A stretch of DNA of 64,000 nt from Streptomyces sp. NBC_00440 (lineage in GTDB: Bacteria > Actinomycetota > Actinomycetes > Streptomycetales > Streptomycetaceae): contig NZ_CP107921.1 in assembly GCF_036014215.1 (NCBI RefSeq), forward strand, positions 4,522,001 through 4,586,000, read 5' to 3'. This document shows, in pieces, positions 16,558 through 26,200 of the stretch. The translations under genes were made by a program, and so were the position numbers. Below the pieces are notes generated by a model. That model had not been told where the DNA came from. It ran no database searches and saw nothing but the letters and a program-made list of their open reading frames with translations. Numbering within the stretch: the stretch's first letter is position 1; each line of letters begins with the position of its first letter.

Positions 16558-17514
16558 ATGCCCGTGCGCACACCCACCAGAACAGCACCCGACAGCCGAG
16601 CGGCGTCCCGCCCGGCCGCGGTGAAGACCTCTGCCGGCAGCCGTGCGGCCCACCGTCGCGAAGCGGTCGCAGGCATCCTGTTCGTCCTTCCGACACTCGT
16701 CATCTTCGGCCTGTTCAAGTTCCTCCCCATCGCGGGTGCGGGCGCCATGAGCCTGACGCAGTACCGGCTCAACGGCGACGTGTCCTGGCTCGGGACGCAG
16801 CACTACCAACGCCTCTTCTCCGACCCGAACTTCTGGCAGTCGCTCACGGCCACCGCCGCCTACGTCGTCATCTTCGTGCCGCTGACCATCGCCGTGTCCC
16901 TGGGCGGCGCGCTGCTGCTGAACACGCTGGTGCGCTTCACCGGCACATTCCGCGCCCTGCTCTTCGTGCCCTACCTGAGTTCCTTCGTCATGGCCGGCAT
17001 CATCTGGTCCTGGATCTTCGACACCGACGGACCGCTGAACGCCGCGCTGCGCGGACTCGGTGCCGGCACGGTGCCCTTCCTGTCCGGGGACCAGTGGCTG
17101 GTGATCGGCTGCCTCGCCATGGTGTCGGTGTGGAAGGGCTTCGGCTACTCCATGCTCGTCTTCCTCGCCGGCCTGAAGGCCCAGCCGGCGGAGGTGCACG
17201 AGGCGGCCCGCATCGACGGGGCGAGCAGCCTGCAGGCCTTCTGGCACGTGACGTTGCCGCTGCTCAAGCCCGTGCTGTTCTTCGTCCTCGTGATCGAGAC
17301 GATCGTCGGTTTCCAGGTCTTCGACACCATCTACGTCATGACCGGCGGTGGCCCCAACAGGGCCAGCTACAGCCTCATCTATTTCCTCTACGACGAGGGC
17401 TTCAAGTACCTCGACTTCGGCTACGCGGCGGCCATCGGCATGGTGCTCTTCGCCATCGTGCTGGTCCTTTCCCTCATCCAGCGGCACTTCGTCGAAAGGA
17501 AGGACGCCAAGTGA
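16558..17514 (+). CDS. ABC sugar transporter permease (MalF-like)
   Basis: Integral membrane component of 318 residues with six predicted helices. The EAA loop EAARIDGASSLQAFWHVTLP, which docks the ATPase, lies at about 215-235. The ATG at 16558 is used; a TTG three codons upstream is possible. It follows the binding protein after 82 bases and overlaps the second permease by GTGA. No ATP-binding gene follows, as is common for Streptomyces systems energised by a shared MsiK-type ATPase. Confidence 0.93.
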   Translation: MPVRTPTRTAPDSRAASRPAAVKTSAGSRAAHRREAVAGILFVLPTLVIFGLFKFLPIAGAGAMSLTQYRLNGDVSWLGTQHYQRLFSDPNFWQSLTATAAYVVIFVPLTIAVSLGGALLLNTLVRFTGTFRALLFVPYLSSFVMAGIIWSWIFDTDGPLNAALRGLGAGTVPFLSGDQWLVIGCLAMVSVWKGFGYSMLVFLAGLKAQPAEVHEAARIDGASSLQAFWHVTLPLLKPVLFFVLVIETIVGFQVFDTIYVMTGGGPNRASYSLIYFLYDEGFKYLDFGYAAAIGMVLFAIVLVLSLIQRHFVERKDAK

Positions 17515-18362
17515 CCTCCCCGTCCACCACCCTCGGCACGCGACGCGGGAGCCCCACGCACCGCAGCCGGCGCGTCGCGGCCCTCCTGCTGACCCTCATG
17601 TCGCTGTTCACGGTAGGCCCGCTGCTCGCCGTTGCCGTCCTGGCCCTTTCGCCTGAGGACGCACCCACACTGCCGGACGCGCTGCCCGACTCGCTGACCC
17701 TCGACAACATCACACGCATCTTCCAGGTCGGCGACTTCCCGCTCTGGCTGCTCAACTCCTTCGTCTACTCCGTCGTCTCGGTGGTGGTCATCCTGCTCAC
17801 CGCGTCAATGGCCGCCTACGCCCTGGTACGCAAGCGCTTCCCGGGCCGCAACGCCGTGCTGTGGGCGATCGTCGCCACTCTCATGGTGCCGATGCAGGCG
17901 ACGCTCATCCCCACGTTCATCCTCGTCGCCCGCATGAACGGGGTGAACACGCTCTGGGGCCTGATCATGCCCACCCTCGCCAACGCGCAGGCCGTGTTCC
18001 TCATCCGGCAGTTCGTCCGCGACCTGCCCGACGAACTGTTCGACGCGGCACGTATCGACGGAGCGGGGGAATGGCGCACCTTCGCGCGGATCGTGCTGCC
18101 CCTGATCCGGCCGGTGCTGGCCACGCTCGCCATCTTCGTCTTCCTGTGGCACTGGAACGACCTGCTGTGGCCGCTGGTCGTGGGCCAGACCGACGAGGCC
18201 CGCACGCTGACCGTCGGGCTCGCCACGCTGCACACCGAGACCGTGTCGACGCCGAGCATCATGTCCGCCGCCTTCGTCAGCTTCATCCCCTGCTTCGTGA
18301 TCTTCATCGTGCTGCAGCGGCACATTGTCGCCGGCGTCACGTCCTCGGGGGTGAAGGGATGA
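17511..18362 (+). CDS. ABC sugar transporter permease (MalG-like)
   Basis: Second membrane subunit, 283 residues. The start is the GTG at 17511, which overlaps the previous stop and follows an AAGGAAGGA ribosome binding site; the longer open frame reaching upstream runs out of frame across the first permease and is not coding. Six hydrophobic segments are visible, and the EAA-type loop reads DAARIDGAGEWRTFARIVLP. It pairs with the product of the previous gene, and its stop overlaps the next start. Confidence 0.93.
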   Translation: MTSPSTTLGTRRGSPTHRSRRVAALLLTLMSLFTVGPLLAVAVLALSPEDAPTLPDALPDSLTLDNITRIFQVGDFPLWLLNSFVYSVVSVVVILLTASMAAYALVRKRFPGRNAVLWAIVATLMVPMQATLIPTFILVARMNGVNTLWGLIMPTLANAQAVFLIRQFVRDLPDELFDAARIDGAGEWRTFARIVLPLIRPVLATLAIFVFLWHWNDLLWPLVVGQTDEARTLTVGLATLHTETVSTPSIMSAAFVSFIPCFVIFIVLQRHIVAGVTSSGVKG

Positions 18363-19258
18363 CGCCCCGATCGCCGGAACCGCCGCTGCGCCTCGGACTC
18401 ATCGGCCTCGACTCCCCGCACGCGCCGTCCTTCACGCGCCTGTTCGGCGACGGCGTCAACGGCAACGTGCCGGGCGGCACGATCGCCGCGGCCTGGAAGG
18501 GCATGGTGGCCGCGGACTTCCCGCTCGGCCGGGGCCGCATCGACTCCTTCGCCCGGGAGGTGACAGAACTCGGGGTCCCGCTGTACGCCACCCCTGAGCA
18601 GGTCGCCGAGGGCTGCGACGCTCTGCTCGTCGTCGCCTCCGACGCCCGCACCCACGCGGACCACTTCACCCGGCTGGCTCCGTTCGGCAAGCCGGTCTAC
18701 GTCGACACGCGCTTCGCTCTCACCACTGAGGACGCCAGGGCCATGCTGGCGACGGCCGGTGTCCACGGGTGTCTGCCGCTGGCGGGCTCGCCGAAGCGCT
18801 TCACGCCCGAGTTCCGCTGCGCCGCCAACCGGGGCCGGCCCGACCGCGTCGACCTGACCGGCCCGCTGCCCACCCAGCCCGGACATCCGTTCCTGGCCTG
18901 GTACGGCGTGCACCTGGTCGACCTCGCGGTCGCGGCGCTCGGACCGGGATGCGCACAAGTCGACGCCTCGACCGGCGAAAGGGTCACGCTGACCTGGCCG
19001 GACGGGCGGACGGCGACCCTCGGCGGCGAGGAACGGTGGTCACCGCTCACGACGGGGCGCGTCAGCGGTCCCGGCGGAGCAGCGGAGTTCACCATCGAGG
19101 CCGGACCGCCCATGCTCACCGGGCTGCTCACCTCGATCGTCGACGCCTGCCGCACCGGCACCCCCAATGTCCCCGAGGCGGAGGTGCTCGACATCGTCGC
19201 GATCGTCGAGGCCGCCCACCGCAGCCGCACGAGCGGCGCACCGGTGAACCTGGCGTGA
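18359..19258 (+). CDS. Gfo/Idh/MocA-like oxidoreductase
   Basis: A 299-residue protein with the two-domain look of sugar dehydrogenases: an N-terminal Rossmann-like strand LRLGLIGLDSPHAPSF, in which the glycine motif is incomplete, then VVASDARTHADHF and FGKPVYVDTRFALT, typical of the family's "EKPxA" region in altered form. The catalytic EKP lysine appears shifted to KPVYVD. It is the last gene of the operon and starts by ATGA overlap. It may act on the desulfated sugar, or may be catalytically altered. The open frame extends upstream out of frame with no start support. Confidence 0.78.
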   Translation: MTPRSPEPPLRLGLIGLDSPHAPSFTRLFGDGVNGNVPGGTIAAAWKGMVAADFPLGRGRIDSFAREVTELGVPLYATPEQVAEGCDALLVVASDARTHADHFTRLAPFGKPVYVDTRFALTTEDARAMLATAGVHGCLPLAGSPKRFTPEFRCAANRGRPDRVDLTGPLPTQPGHPFLAWYGVHLVDLAVAALGPGCAQVDASTGERVTLTWPDGRTATLGGEERWSPLTTGRVSGPGGAAEFTIEAGPPMLTGLLTSIVDACRTGTPNVPEAEVLDIVAIVEAAHRSRTSGAPVNLA

Positions 19259-19519
19259 TCCATCAGCGTTCGTGCTGCTCCGCGAGCCGCGAGGCCGCGA
19301 CAGTGAGGGGCCGGTACGCAAGGTCCCCGTCTGCACGTCTCCCAGGCCCAGTGTCTGCTCGCCAACCGGCTTTCGTATTCGTGCGGGGCTCCTGCCCCAC
19401 GGTATGCGCGGCACGCGCCCCGTGGCGACGACACCGTCGTGGCGGGAGATCCCGGGCGCGGACTGGCGCCGGCGCGAAGGGTCCGGCTCGATCATGCGCA
19501 ACACCCAATGCACCGATCA

Positions 19520-19534
19520 GGTAACCGAGTTACC
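19520..19534. promoter_or_regulatory. Inverted repeat upstream of the conflict operon
   Basis: GGTAAC at 19520-19525 and GTTACC at 19529-19534 form a perfect 6-bp dyad with a 3-base centre, 33 bases before the -10-like element. It is a candidate operator. Confidence 0.4.
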
Positions 19535-19566
19535 GGTTCGGTGCCCCCCGGACGCGTTCGACTGGC

Positions 19567-19572
19567 GACAAT
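19567..19572 (+). promoter_or_regulatory. Candidate -10 of the conflict operon
   Basis: GACAAT ends 6 bases before the GTG at 19579, suggesting leaderless transcription of the first gene. This spacing is why that GTG is preferred over the one at 19573. Confidence 0.4.
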
Positions 19573-19578
19573 GTGCAC

Positions 19579-20052
19579 GTGTCTACTACGCCTGACCTCG
19601 AACTCGACGACGGTACGCCGGTCCGCTTCCTGCTCACCCCCGTCGAGGGCGCGGACCCCGCGCCTGCCGCCTCCGACCGTGACCTCCCGGAAGGCATGGG
19701 GCAGGCCGTGCCGGTGGCCGCGGGCGGCCGGGGCGTCGCCAACTTCGCGGCCGGGGCCCTGCGCGGGGTGTTCAAGCCGCTGGGTCCGCTGCTCCAAGAG
19801 GTGCACCACGCCGTCTCCTCAGCGCCCGAGCCGCCCACGGAGCTGAGCGTGACTTTCGGGGTGCAGGTCGGCCAGGACCTCAAGTTCGGGATCGTGGGCT
19901 CCAACGGTCAGGCCCATCTCACCGTCACCGCCAGCTGGAAGCCCGCCACCAACTCCGCCGCCAACTCCGCGCCCGCCGCCACGAACTCCGCTCCCGCTGC
20001 CCCGCCCGCCAACTCCGCCCCGGCCGCCGCCCCGACGTCCGACGGGGAGTGA
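19579..20052 (+). CDS. Trypsin-co-occurring domain (TCO1, CU044_2847-type) protein
   Basis: A 157-residue protein with an N-terminal single domain of about 110 residues. It has a beta-rich start (LELDDGTPVRFLLTPV), a middle helix that includes FAAGALRGVFKPLGPLL, and a closing strand pair ELSVTFGVQVGQDLKFGIVGSNGQAHLTVT. I recognise this as the small domain that regularly accompanies trypsin-like proteases in actinobacterial conflict systems. The C-terminus is a low-complexity tail of NSAPAA-type repeats. The function is unknown; a regulatory or substrate role for the protease is suggested by the association. Its stop overlaps the protease start by GTGA. Confidence 0.8.
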   Translation: MSTTPDLELDDGTPVRFLLTPVEGADPAPAASDRDLPEGMGQAVPVAAGGRGVANFAAGALRGVFKPLGPLLQEVHHAVSSAPEPPTELSVTFGVQVGQDLKFGIVGSNGQAHLTVTASWKPATNSAANSAPAATNSAPAAPPANSAPAAAPTSDGE

Positions 20053-22199
20053 GCGTGGGGTGGTTCCGCTCCGCGGGGGACGTGGACGACGACGACCCGT
20101 CCCTCCACGTCGTGTCCGTACTGCGGGCCGAGGGCGACAAGGCCGCAGGAGCGGGCTTCGTACTCGGCGCCGACACCGTGCTGACCTGCGCCCACGTCGT
20201 CAACGACGCCCTGGGCCGCGACATGTTCGAGTTCCGGTCGCCGGGGACCGGCGAGATTCCCGTGGAACTGCGCGACGCCGTGCGGTGGTACCGGTACCCC
20301 GCGCGGGTGGCGCACTGGATCCCGCCACGCGGCCGGGACGGCGGCGCGGTGCGCAGGGGCGACGACGAGTGGCTGGGCGACCTCGCGGTGCTGCGCGTCG
20401 ACGGGCCCGCCGGGGGCCTGCCCGTCGCCGGCCGGGCCGCCATGGCGGTCGGCCAGGAGGTGGGGGCCTGGCACGGCGGCGGCCGGGCCGCCACCCTCGC
20501 CCGCCTCACCGTCGCCTCGCTCCACCGCTCCCTGGGCTACCTGGACGGCGAGTCCACCGGCATGGCGGTCGGCCCGGGCTACAGCGGCGGACCGCTCTGG
20601 TGCCGGCACGAGCGGGCCGTCGTCGGCCTGGTCGTCGCGCACTTCATGCCGCCGCGCGACCCCGGCACCGGGGCCCCGCTCCCGTACAGCCCCCAGCATC
20701 TCGTGCGGCGCAGCTGGGCCGTCCCCTGGCAGCGCGTCGAGGCCGAACTGCGCCCCCTGGGCATCCTCGACGCGGTGCTCCCCGCACCCCTCGACATGGA
20801 GGACCCCGCCTTCCTGCTGCTGACGGAGGCGATCGTGGAACTCCTGCCGGTGATGAGCGAGCGCATCGACCGCGCCCAGCGGCTGGCCACCGCGTGCGGC
20901 ATCCCGAACGGCAGCGGCGTCACCCCGCCCACCCCCGAGGAGTTCGCGGCGTTCCTCCTCACGCACCCGCGCGCTCTGGCGGCCCTCTCCGGGATCATGC
21001 GCCGCGACACCCCGGAAGCCGCCGACCGGCTGCTCGCGGCGGGCAGCCTCTCGCGCGCGCCCAGGCTGCTGTCCCCGCAGGAGTACACCGCACTGCGCAA
21101 GCATCTGCGGGCCATGGACCGGGCCGTGCTCGACCGGTTCCCGGAGGCGGTGCGCGCCGCGCTGCCGCATCTGGCAGCCCAGCCCGGCGGAGACTCCCTG
21201 GACGAGCTCCTCGACCACCTGGAGGTGCTGCCGGGCGACGGTCACTCCACCGGCCGGGAACGCCGGGTCCCGGCGCTGCTGCGCGTCATGGAGTACGTCG
21301 GTGCGCTGGGCACAGGGCCCCGGCGGGCGCAGCTGCGGATGTGGGCGGACGGGGTGGCCCAGCGCCTCGGTATCCCGCGGCCTGCGCTCGGCGAGCGCCG
21401 GGCCGATGCCCAGGAGTGGGTGCGCTCCGTGCGCGAGCGCTCCGCGCGGGTGCGCGTCCTGGTGCAGGTGACACGGGCGGAGCCGGGCCGGCACCACCTG
21501 CGGAGCTGGTGCGACGAGGGGGCCGGGCCCCGGCAGGTGTCGACGGACAGCGCCGTGTCGTACTCGGCGTCGGAGGCGGCGCGCGAGGTGCTGCGCGTAC
21601 TGGACTCGCTCAGGCCCCCGGACGGGGACGAACGGCCGCCCCTGGTCGAGGTGCTGGTGGACCGCGGCAGCCTGAACCTGCCCGTGGACGAGTGGGAGGC
21701 GCGGGACCCGGACGAGATCGTGCCGGGGGTGCTCGGCGTGGAGTACCCGCTGGTCGTGCACTGCCCCGAGCTCCTGCGCAGACACGGCCGGTTCATGTCC
21801 CACTGGCGCACCCGGTGGAACCGGCTCGACTCGGGGAAGACCGTTGTCGTCTCGGAGTCCATGGACCGCGACGCCGTCTACTCCACCCTTGTCAACCAAC
21901 TCGACACGGTGCGCGTCTCCGTGGACGTACCACCCGGCCCGCGTGACGGCATCGTGCAGATCTGTCTCGCGCTGGGCATACCTGTGGTGGTGTGGGACCG
22001 CGGTGGGGACGGAGCGTCACATGTCGTCGAGCACATGGCGGACGTCGCCACCCGGGAGCTGCCCGACGGGGTGCGCGGCTACCGGGCCAACGCCATGGCC
22101 AGTCCGCCCGAGTTCCCCGGCCGCCCGGTCCTCGCCTGGGCCGACGCCGACCGCACCGTGCCCCGACTGCACCTGACCGAACCACAGGAGAGCACATGA
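20049..22199 (+). CDS. Trypsin-like serine protease with C-terminal VMAP domain
   Basis: A 716-residue cytoplasmic protein with no signal peptide. Residues about 15-240 are a trypsin-fold protease with an intact triad: H49 in LTCAHVV, D111 in LGDLAVL and S179 in GPGYSGGP. The middle (about 260-450) is helical and resembles effector-associated and linker domains. The C-terminal part, from about 460 to 705 (starting SARVRVLVQVTRAEPGRHHLRSW), fits the VMAP C-terminal domain of vWA-MoxR-associated proteins. It is the probable effector: the neighbouring MoxR ATPase and vWA protein would sense a threat and release protease activity against host or invader proteins. It overlaps both neighbours by GTGA and ATGA. 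The target is unknown. Confidence 0.87.
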   Translation: MSVGWFRSAGDVDDDDPSLHVVSVLRAEGDKAAGAGFVLGADTVLTCAHVVNDALGRDMFEFRSPGTGEIPVELRDAVRWYRYPARVAHWIPPRGRDGGAVRRGDDEWLGDLAVLRVDGPAGGLPVAGRAAMAVGQEVGAWHGGGRAATLARLTVASLHRSLGYLDGESTGMAVGPGYSGGPLWCRHERAVVGLVVAHFMPPRDPGTGAPLPYSPQHLVRRSWAVPWQRVEAELRPLGILDAVLPAPLDMEDPAFLLLTEAIVELLPVMSERIDRAQRLATACGIPNGSGVTPPTPEEFAAFLLTHPRALAALSGIMRRDTPEAADRLLAAGSLSRAPRLLSPQEYTALRKHLRAMDRAVLDRFPEAVRAALPHLAAQPGGDSLDELLDHLEVLPGDGHSTGRERRVPALLRVMEYVGALGTGPRRAQLRMWADGVAQRLGIPRPALGERRADAQEWVRSVRERSARVRVLVQVTRAEPGRHHLRSWCDEGAGPRQVSTDSAVSYSASEAAREVLRVLDSLRPPDGDERPPLVEVLVDRGSLNLPVDEWEARDPDEIVPGVLGVEYPLVVHCPELLRRHGRFMSHWRTRWNRLDSGKTVVVSESMDRDAVYSTLVNQLDTVRVSVDVPPGPRDGIVQICLALGIPVVVWDRGGDGASHVVEHMADVATRELPDGVRGYRANAMASPPEFPGRPVLAWADADRTVPRLHLTEPQEST

Positions 22200-23209
22200 C
22201 ATCCGCTCCCGGTCCCGCTCCCGACGCCGATGCCGGTGCCCCTGCCGATGGTGCCGGTGGTGCCGGTGGTGCCGACGCGGACTGGCGGCTCTTCCGCGGC
22301 GACGGCGTGCCCCGGGCCATCGCCCTCCCGTCGGCCCCGCCCTGGCGGCGTTTCACGCCCGTACGGTCGATGCGCCCCGAGTTGCCGTATCTGATCGAGC
22401 CCCGGCACGCCGACGTCGTCAACGCGGCGCTGCACCTGCGCCGTCCGCTGCTGGTGACCGGCCCCGCCGGCACCGGCAAGTCGTCGCTGGCCCGCGCCAT
22501 CGCGCACGAACTGCGGCTGGGGGAGCTGCTGCGCTGGCCCGTCAACAGCCGCTCCACCGTGAAGGACGCCCTCTACCAGTACGACGCGATCGGCCGGCTG
22601 CGCGAGACGACGCTGAGCCGGGACCGCGGCGAACGCGAGCCGTCGATCGGCACGTTCATCCGGCTCGGCCCGCTCGGCACCGCCCTGGTGCCGTCGTCCA
22701 CCCCGCGCGCCCTGCTCATCGACGAGATGGACAAGGGCGACGTCGATCTGCCCAACGACCTGCTCACCGTCTTCGAGGAGGGCGTCTTCGACATCGCGGA
22801 GCTGACCCGGCTCCCGGAGGACATGGCCGACGTGGAGGTGCAGAACCTGGACCACCGGGGCACGGTCCGGGTGCACCAGGGGCTCGTCCAGTGCGCCGAG
22901 TTCCCCGTCGTGGTGATCACCAGCAACGGCGAGCGGGACTTCCCGCCCGCGTTCCTGCGCCGCTGCGTCCGGCTCGACCTGCCGGTGCCCGACGAGGAGC
23001 GGCTGCGTGCCATCGTCGCCGCGCACCTCGGCGAGGAGGCGCTGCGGGAGGCCGAGGACCTGATCGAGGTCTTCCTGCGCCGCCGGGCCCCGGGCGAACT
23101 CGCCACCGACCAGCTGCTCAACGCCGTGTTCCTGCGCGCGGGCGGTATCGACCTGGACGCTGAAGGGCTGCTGGACGCCGTACTGCATCAGCTCACCGGG
23201 GCGATGTGA
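22196..23209 (+). CDS. MoxR-type AAA+ ATPase of the conflict island
   Basis: A 337-residue AAA+ ATPase. After a disordered Ala/Gly/Asp-rich N-terminus come the MoxR-type core motifs: Walker A GPAGTGKSS at 89-97, Walker B LLIDEMDK with D176-E177, sensor-1-like VVITSNGERDFPPAFLRRC and the C-terminal lid. MoxR proteins use ATP to remodel partners that carry vWA domains, and the next gene encodes a protein with such a domain. The start ATG overlaps the protease stop and its own stop overlaps the next start, so the partners are translated in fixed order. Confidence 0.92.
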   Translation: MTSAPGPAPDADAGAPADGAGGAGGADADWRLFRGDGVPRAIALPSAPPWRRFTPVRSMRPELPYLIEPRHADVVNAALHLRRPLLVTGPAGTGKSSLARAIAHELRLGELLRWPVNSRSTVKDALYQYDAIGRLRETTLSRDRGEREPSIGTFIRLGPLGTALVPSSTPRALLIDEMDKGDVDLPNDLLTVFEEGVFDIAELTRLPEDMADVEVQNLDHRGTVRVHQGLVQCAEFPVVVITSNGERDFPPAFLRRCVRLDLPVPDEERLRAIVAAHLGEEALREAEDLIEVFLRRRAPGELATDQLLNAVFLRAGGIDLDAEGLLDAVLHQLTGAM

Positions 23210-26200
23210 CCACGGCGGGCGATCCGGAGGCGGCGGGTCCGGGGGCGGCAGCCACCCCCGGCGGCCCGCTCGCCGACGCGCTGCGGGTCCTGTCCGCCTG
23301 CGGTCACGACCTGGACGCGGACCAGGTCCTCGACGTGCTCTGGCTGGCCCGCAGGCTGCCCGCGGGCCAACACGCGCCGCTCCACCGGGACGAGCCCGCC
23401 GCACCGCCGCCCCCCGAGCCGCCGGACTCCGGACCGGAGGCGGGCGGCCCGCGGCAGCCCGTACCGGAGGCCGACGACCCGGATCTGCCCGACCTCACCA
23501 CCCCGGCCCTGTACGCGGCGGCCCGCCAGGGCCCCGCGCCCGGAACGCGGCCGCCAGAGCCGGGCCCGCGGCCGCGCAGGGCGATGCCGCTGCGGATCCC
23601 CGAGGACAAGGCACTCGCCGACGAGCTCGAACTCGGCCGGGCGCTGCGGCCGTTGCGCCGCAGACGGGACAGCCGGCACCGCACCGAGATCGACGAGGAG
23701 CGCACTGCGGCCGGACTCGCCGAGACCCGGCTCGCCGACGTGGTGCAGCGGCCGGTGCGCGAGCGCTGGCTGAACCTCGTCCTGCTCGTCGACGACGGTC
23801 TGTCCATGCTGCTGTGGCACCGCCTCGGTGCGGAGCTGCGCGCCCTGCTGGAACGGCTGGGCGCCTTCGCCACCATCCGCGTACTCGGTCTCGACACCCG
23901 TACTCCGCACCAACCGCGGCTGCACGCCAGGCCGTTCCGTACGGACGGCGCGGAGCTGCCGCTGAGCATCGTGAACGACCCGTCGGGCCGTACCCTCCTG
24001 CTGGTCGTCAGCGACGGCATGGGCGCCGCCTGGCGGTCCGGCACGATGCACGAGCTGCTGGCCGTGCGGGCGGCGCGCGGCCCGGTCGCGGTGCTGCACA
24101 CCCTGCCGCCCGACATGTGGGAGGCGTCCGGCATATCCGCCGAGAGCTGGCGGGCCACCACCCGGCGCATCGGTGGCGCCAACACCTCCTGGGAGATCGC
24201 GGATCCGGTACTGCCTCCGGGGCTCGCCGACTTCGACGGGGTGCCGGTGCCCGTCCTTGAGCCGACGGCCCGCTCGCTGCGGGACTGGGCGCGGCTGCTC
24301 GCCTCGCCGGGCACCACCGTGGAGCTGCCGCTGCTGGCCGGGCCCGGCCGGTTCGGGGCCGTGGCCCCCTCCCGGGACCTCAGCAGCGTCCAGCACTTCC
24401 GCGACGCGGCCACCCCGGAGGCGTACCGCCTCGCGGCCCATCTCGCCGCGGTCTCCCCGCTGTCCGTACCGGTGATGCGGCTGGTGCAGAGCGCGGTGCC
24501 CTGGAAGGCCGGTACGTCCGACCTCGCGGAGGTGTTCCTCGGCGGGCTCGTACGCCCGCATCCGGCGCCCGTACCAGGTCCGCTGCCCGCCAAGCACCGG
24601 GTCTTCGACTTCTCCGACGAGACCAAGGCCGTACTGCTCGACGCGGTCCCGCAGGCCGAACTCCTCCACACCAGCCGCCGGATCGGACGCCGCCTCGGGG
24701 AACTCGCCGGAAACTCGCCCGACTTCCCGGCCTGGCTGGCCCATCCGGACGGCTCCGCCCAGCTGCCCGGCTCGCACCAGCCGTTCACCAGCGTCGAGCG
24801 GCGGCTGCTCAGCCGGTTCGGTGTCTCGTTCGGCGACCCGGCGTCCACCCCGGGCCCTGAGCGCGAGCCCGAAGGCCCCGACGCCGACCACTGGGAACCG
24901 CTCACCGACGACGACCCGCGCCGGCTCGGCGGGTACGAGCTGCGCGGCCGTCGCCGCGGGCGCCGCACGGTCGTCTACCGGGGAGTCGATCCAGAGGGCG
25001 AGGAGGCCGTGCTGCGGATACCGCGCCCCGATCTCCCCGCGTCCAACAGCCGGTTGATCGACGTGGAGGCCGAGGTGCTCCGCCGGCTCCAGGGGCAGTG
25101 CGCACCCGTCCTGCTCGCCGACGGGCTCCGGGACTCGCCGCGCTGGCTCGCGATGACGCCGATCGCGGACGCGGACTCGCCGGCCGCGCAGCCCCCGCGC
25201 CTCGGGGACATCTACGCGCAGGCCGTGCGGGGCTACACCGCTCCCTTCGACATCCTGCGCGGGCTGCTCGTCGCCTGCTACCTCGCGAACGCCCTCAGCG
25301 TGTGCCATGTGAACGGCATCGTGCTCGCCGACCTCAGTGCCGACAGTGTGTTCGTCCTGCGCCGCTCCGTGGTGCTCGCGGATCTCTCGGACTGTGCGGT
25401 CGACGGGGTGTATGCGGGTTCGGGACCGGTCCCCACCCGCGAGGACAACATGCGCTCCCTCGGCGAGCTGCTCCAGCTCATCAGCAGCAAGGTGGGGTAT
25501 GAGCTGCCGGGTCTGCCGGAAGGGATGCACCTGTGGCAGGGCGGCGCCTGGGACCAGTTGCGCGACCTGGTGCTGCGCTGCCTCGACGTGGATCCGGCGC
25601 GGCGTCCCGCGGCGAGCGAGGTCGCCGAACTCCTGGCCCGGTACGTCGCCAGGGTGCGGCTCCAGCGCGGCGGCGCCGAAGGCCCCGCCCCGCTCGCCAC
25701 CGGCAGCCACCGGCCGTCGGCGCGGGTGCCGCTCGACCCGCCCCGGGACGGGAGCGAGCAGCGGCCGGCGGGGAGCGGGCTGCGACTGCCGCGCTTCGGG
25801 TCCGCCCGCCGCGAGACGCTGGCGCGCCTGGAGCGGCTGCGCAGGCCACTGCCGTACAGCAGGCGGGTGACCCTGGCCGGCGCCTACCACTACAGCGGGC
25901 GGGCCACGGCGACGATGGTGCTCGGCTCGCTGCTCGCCTCCGTACGCGCCGAGCCGGTCCTGGCCCTCGACGGCGCCGCGTCCGAGGGGTCGCTCGACGC
26001 CTTCCTCACCCGGCGCAACGAGGCCGTCGTACGCGATCTGGCTGCGCTCGAACCCACCCCCTCGTACGCGGAGATCCGCGCCCTCACCACCCGGCTGCCG
26101 TCCGGCCTCGAAGTGATGGCCCACCGTGGGGGCCACTTCAGCCAGAACCCGGCGCACGCACACGAGTACGCCCGGGTGCTGGCGCAGACCGCTCGCCACT

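Larger units (their letters stand above)
19259..19578. other. Intergenic region before the conflict island
   Basis: About 320 bases without a supported gene. It contains an inverted repeat GGTAAC-CGA-GTTACC at 19520-19534 and a -10-like GACAAT at 19567-19572, both just before the first gene of the island. No strong terminator for the upstream operon was found. An open frame at 19272-19595 has no ribosome binding site. Confidence 0.6.

Noticed and set aside
16491..17510. N-terminal extension of the second permease to a 623-residue protein
   Set aside because: This part runs out of frame across the first permease and is arginine-rich shadow; the GTG at 17511 with AAGGAAGGA is the real start.
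19272..19595. Short frame between the sulfatase operon and the conflict island
   Set aside because: No ribosome binding site, no recognisable domain, and it covers the candidate operator and promoter of the island.
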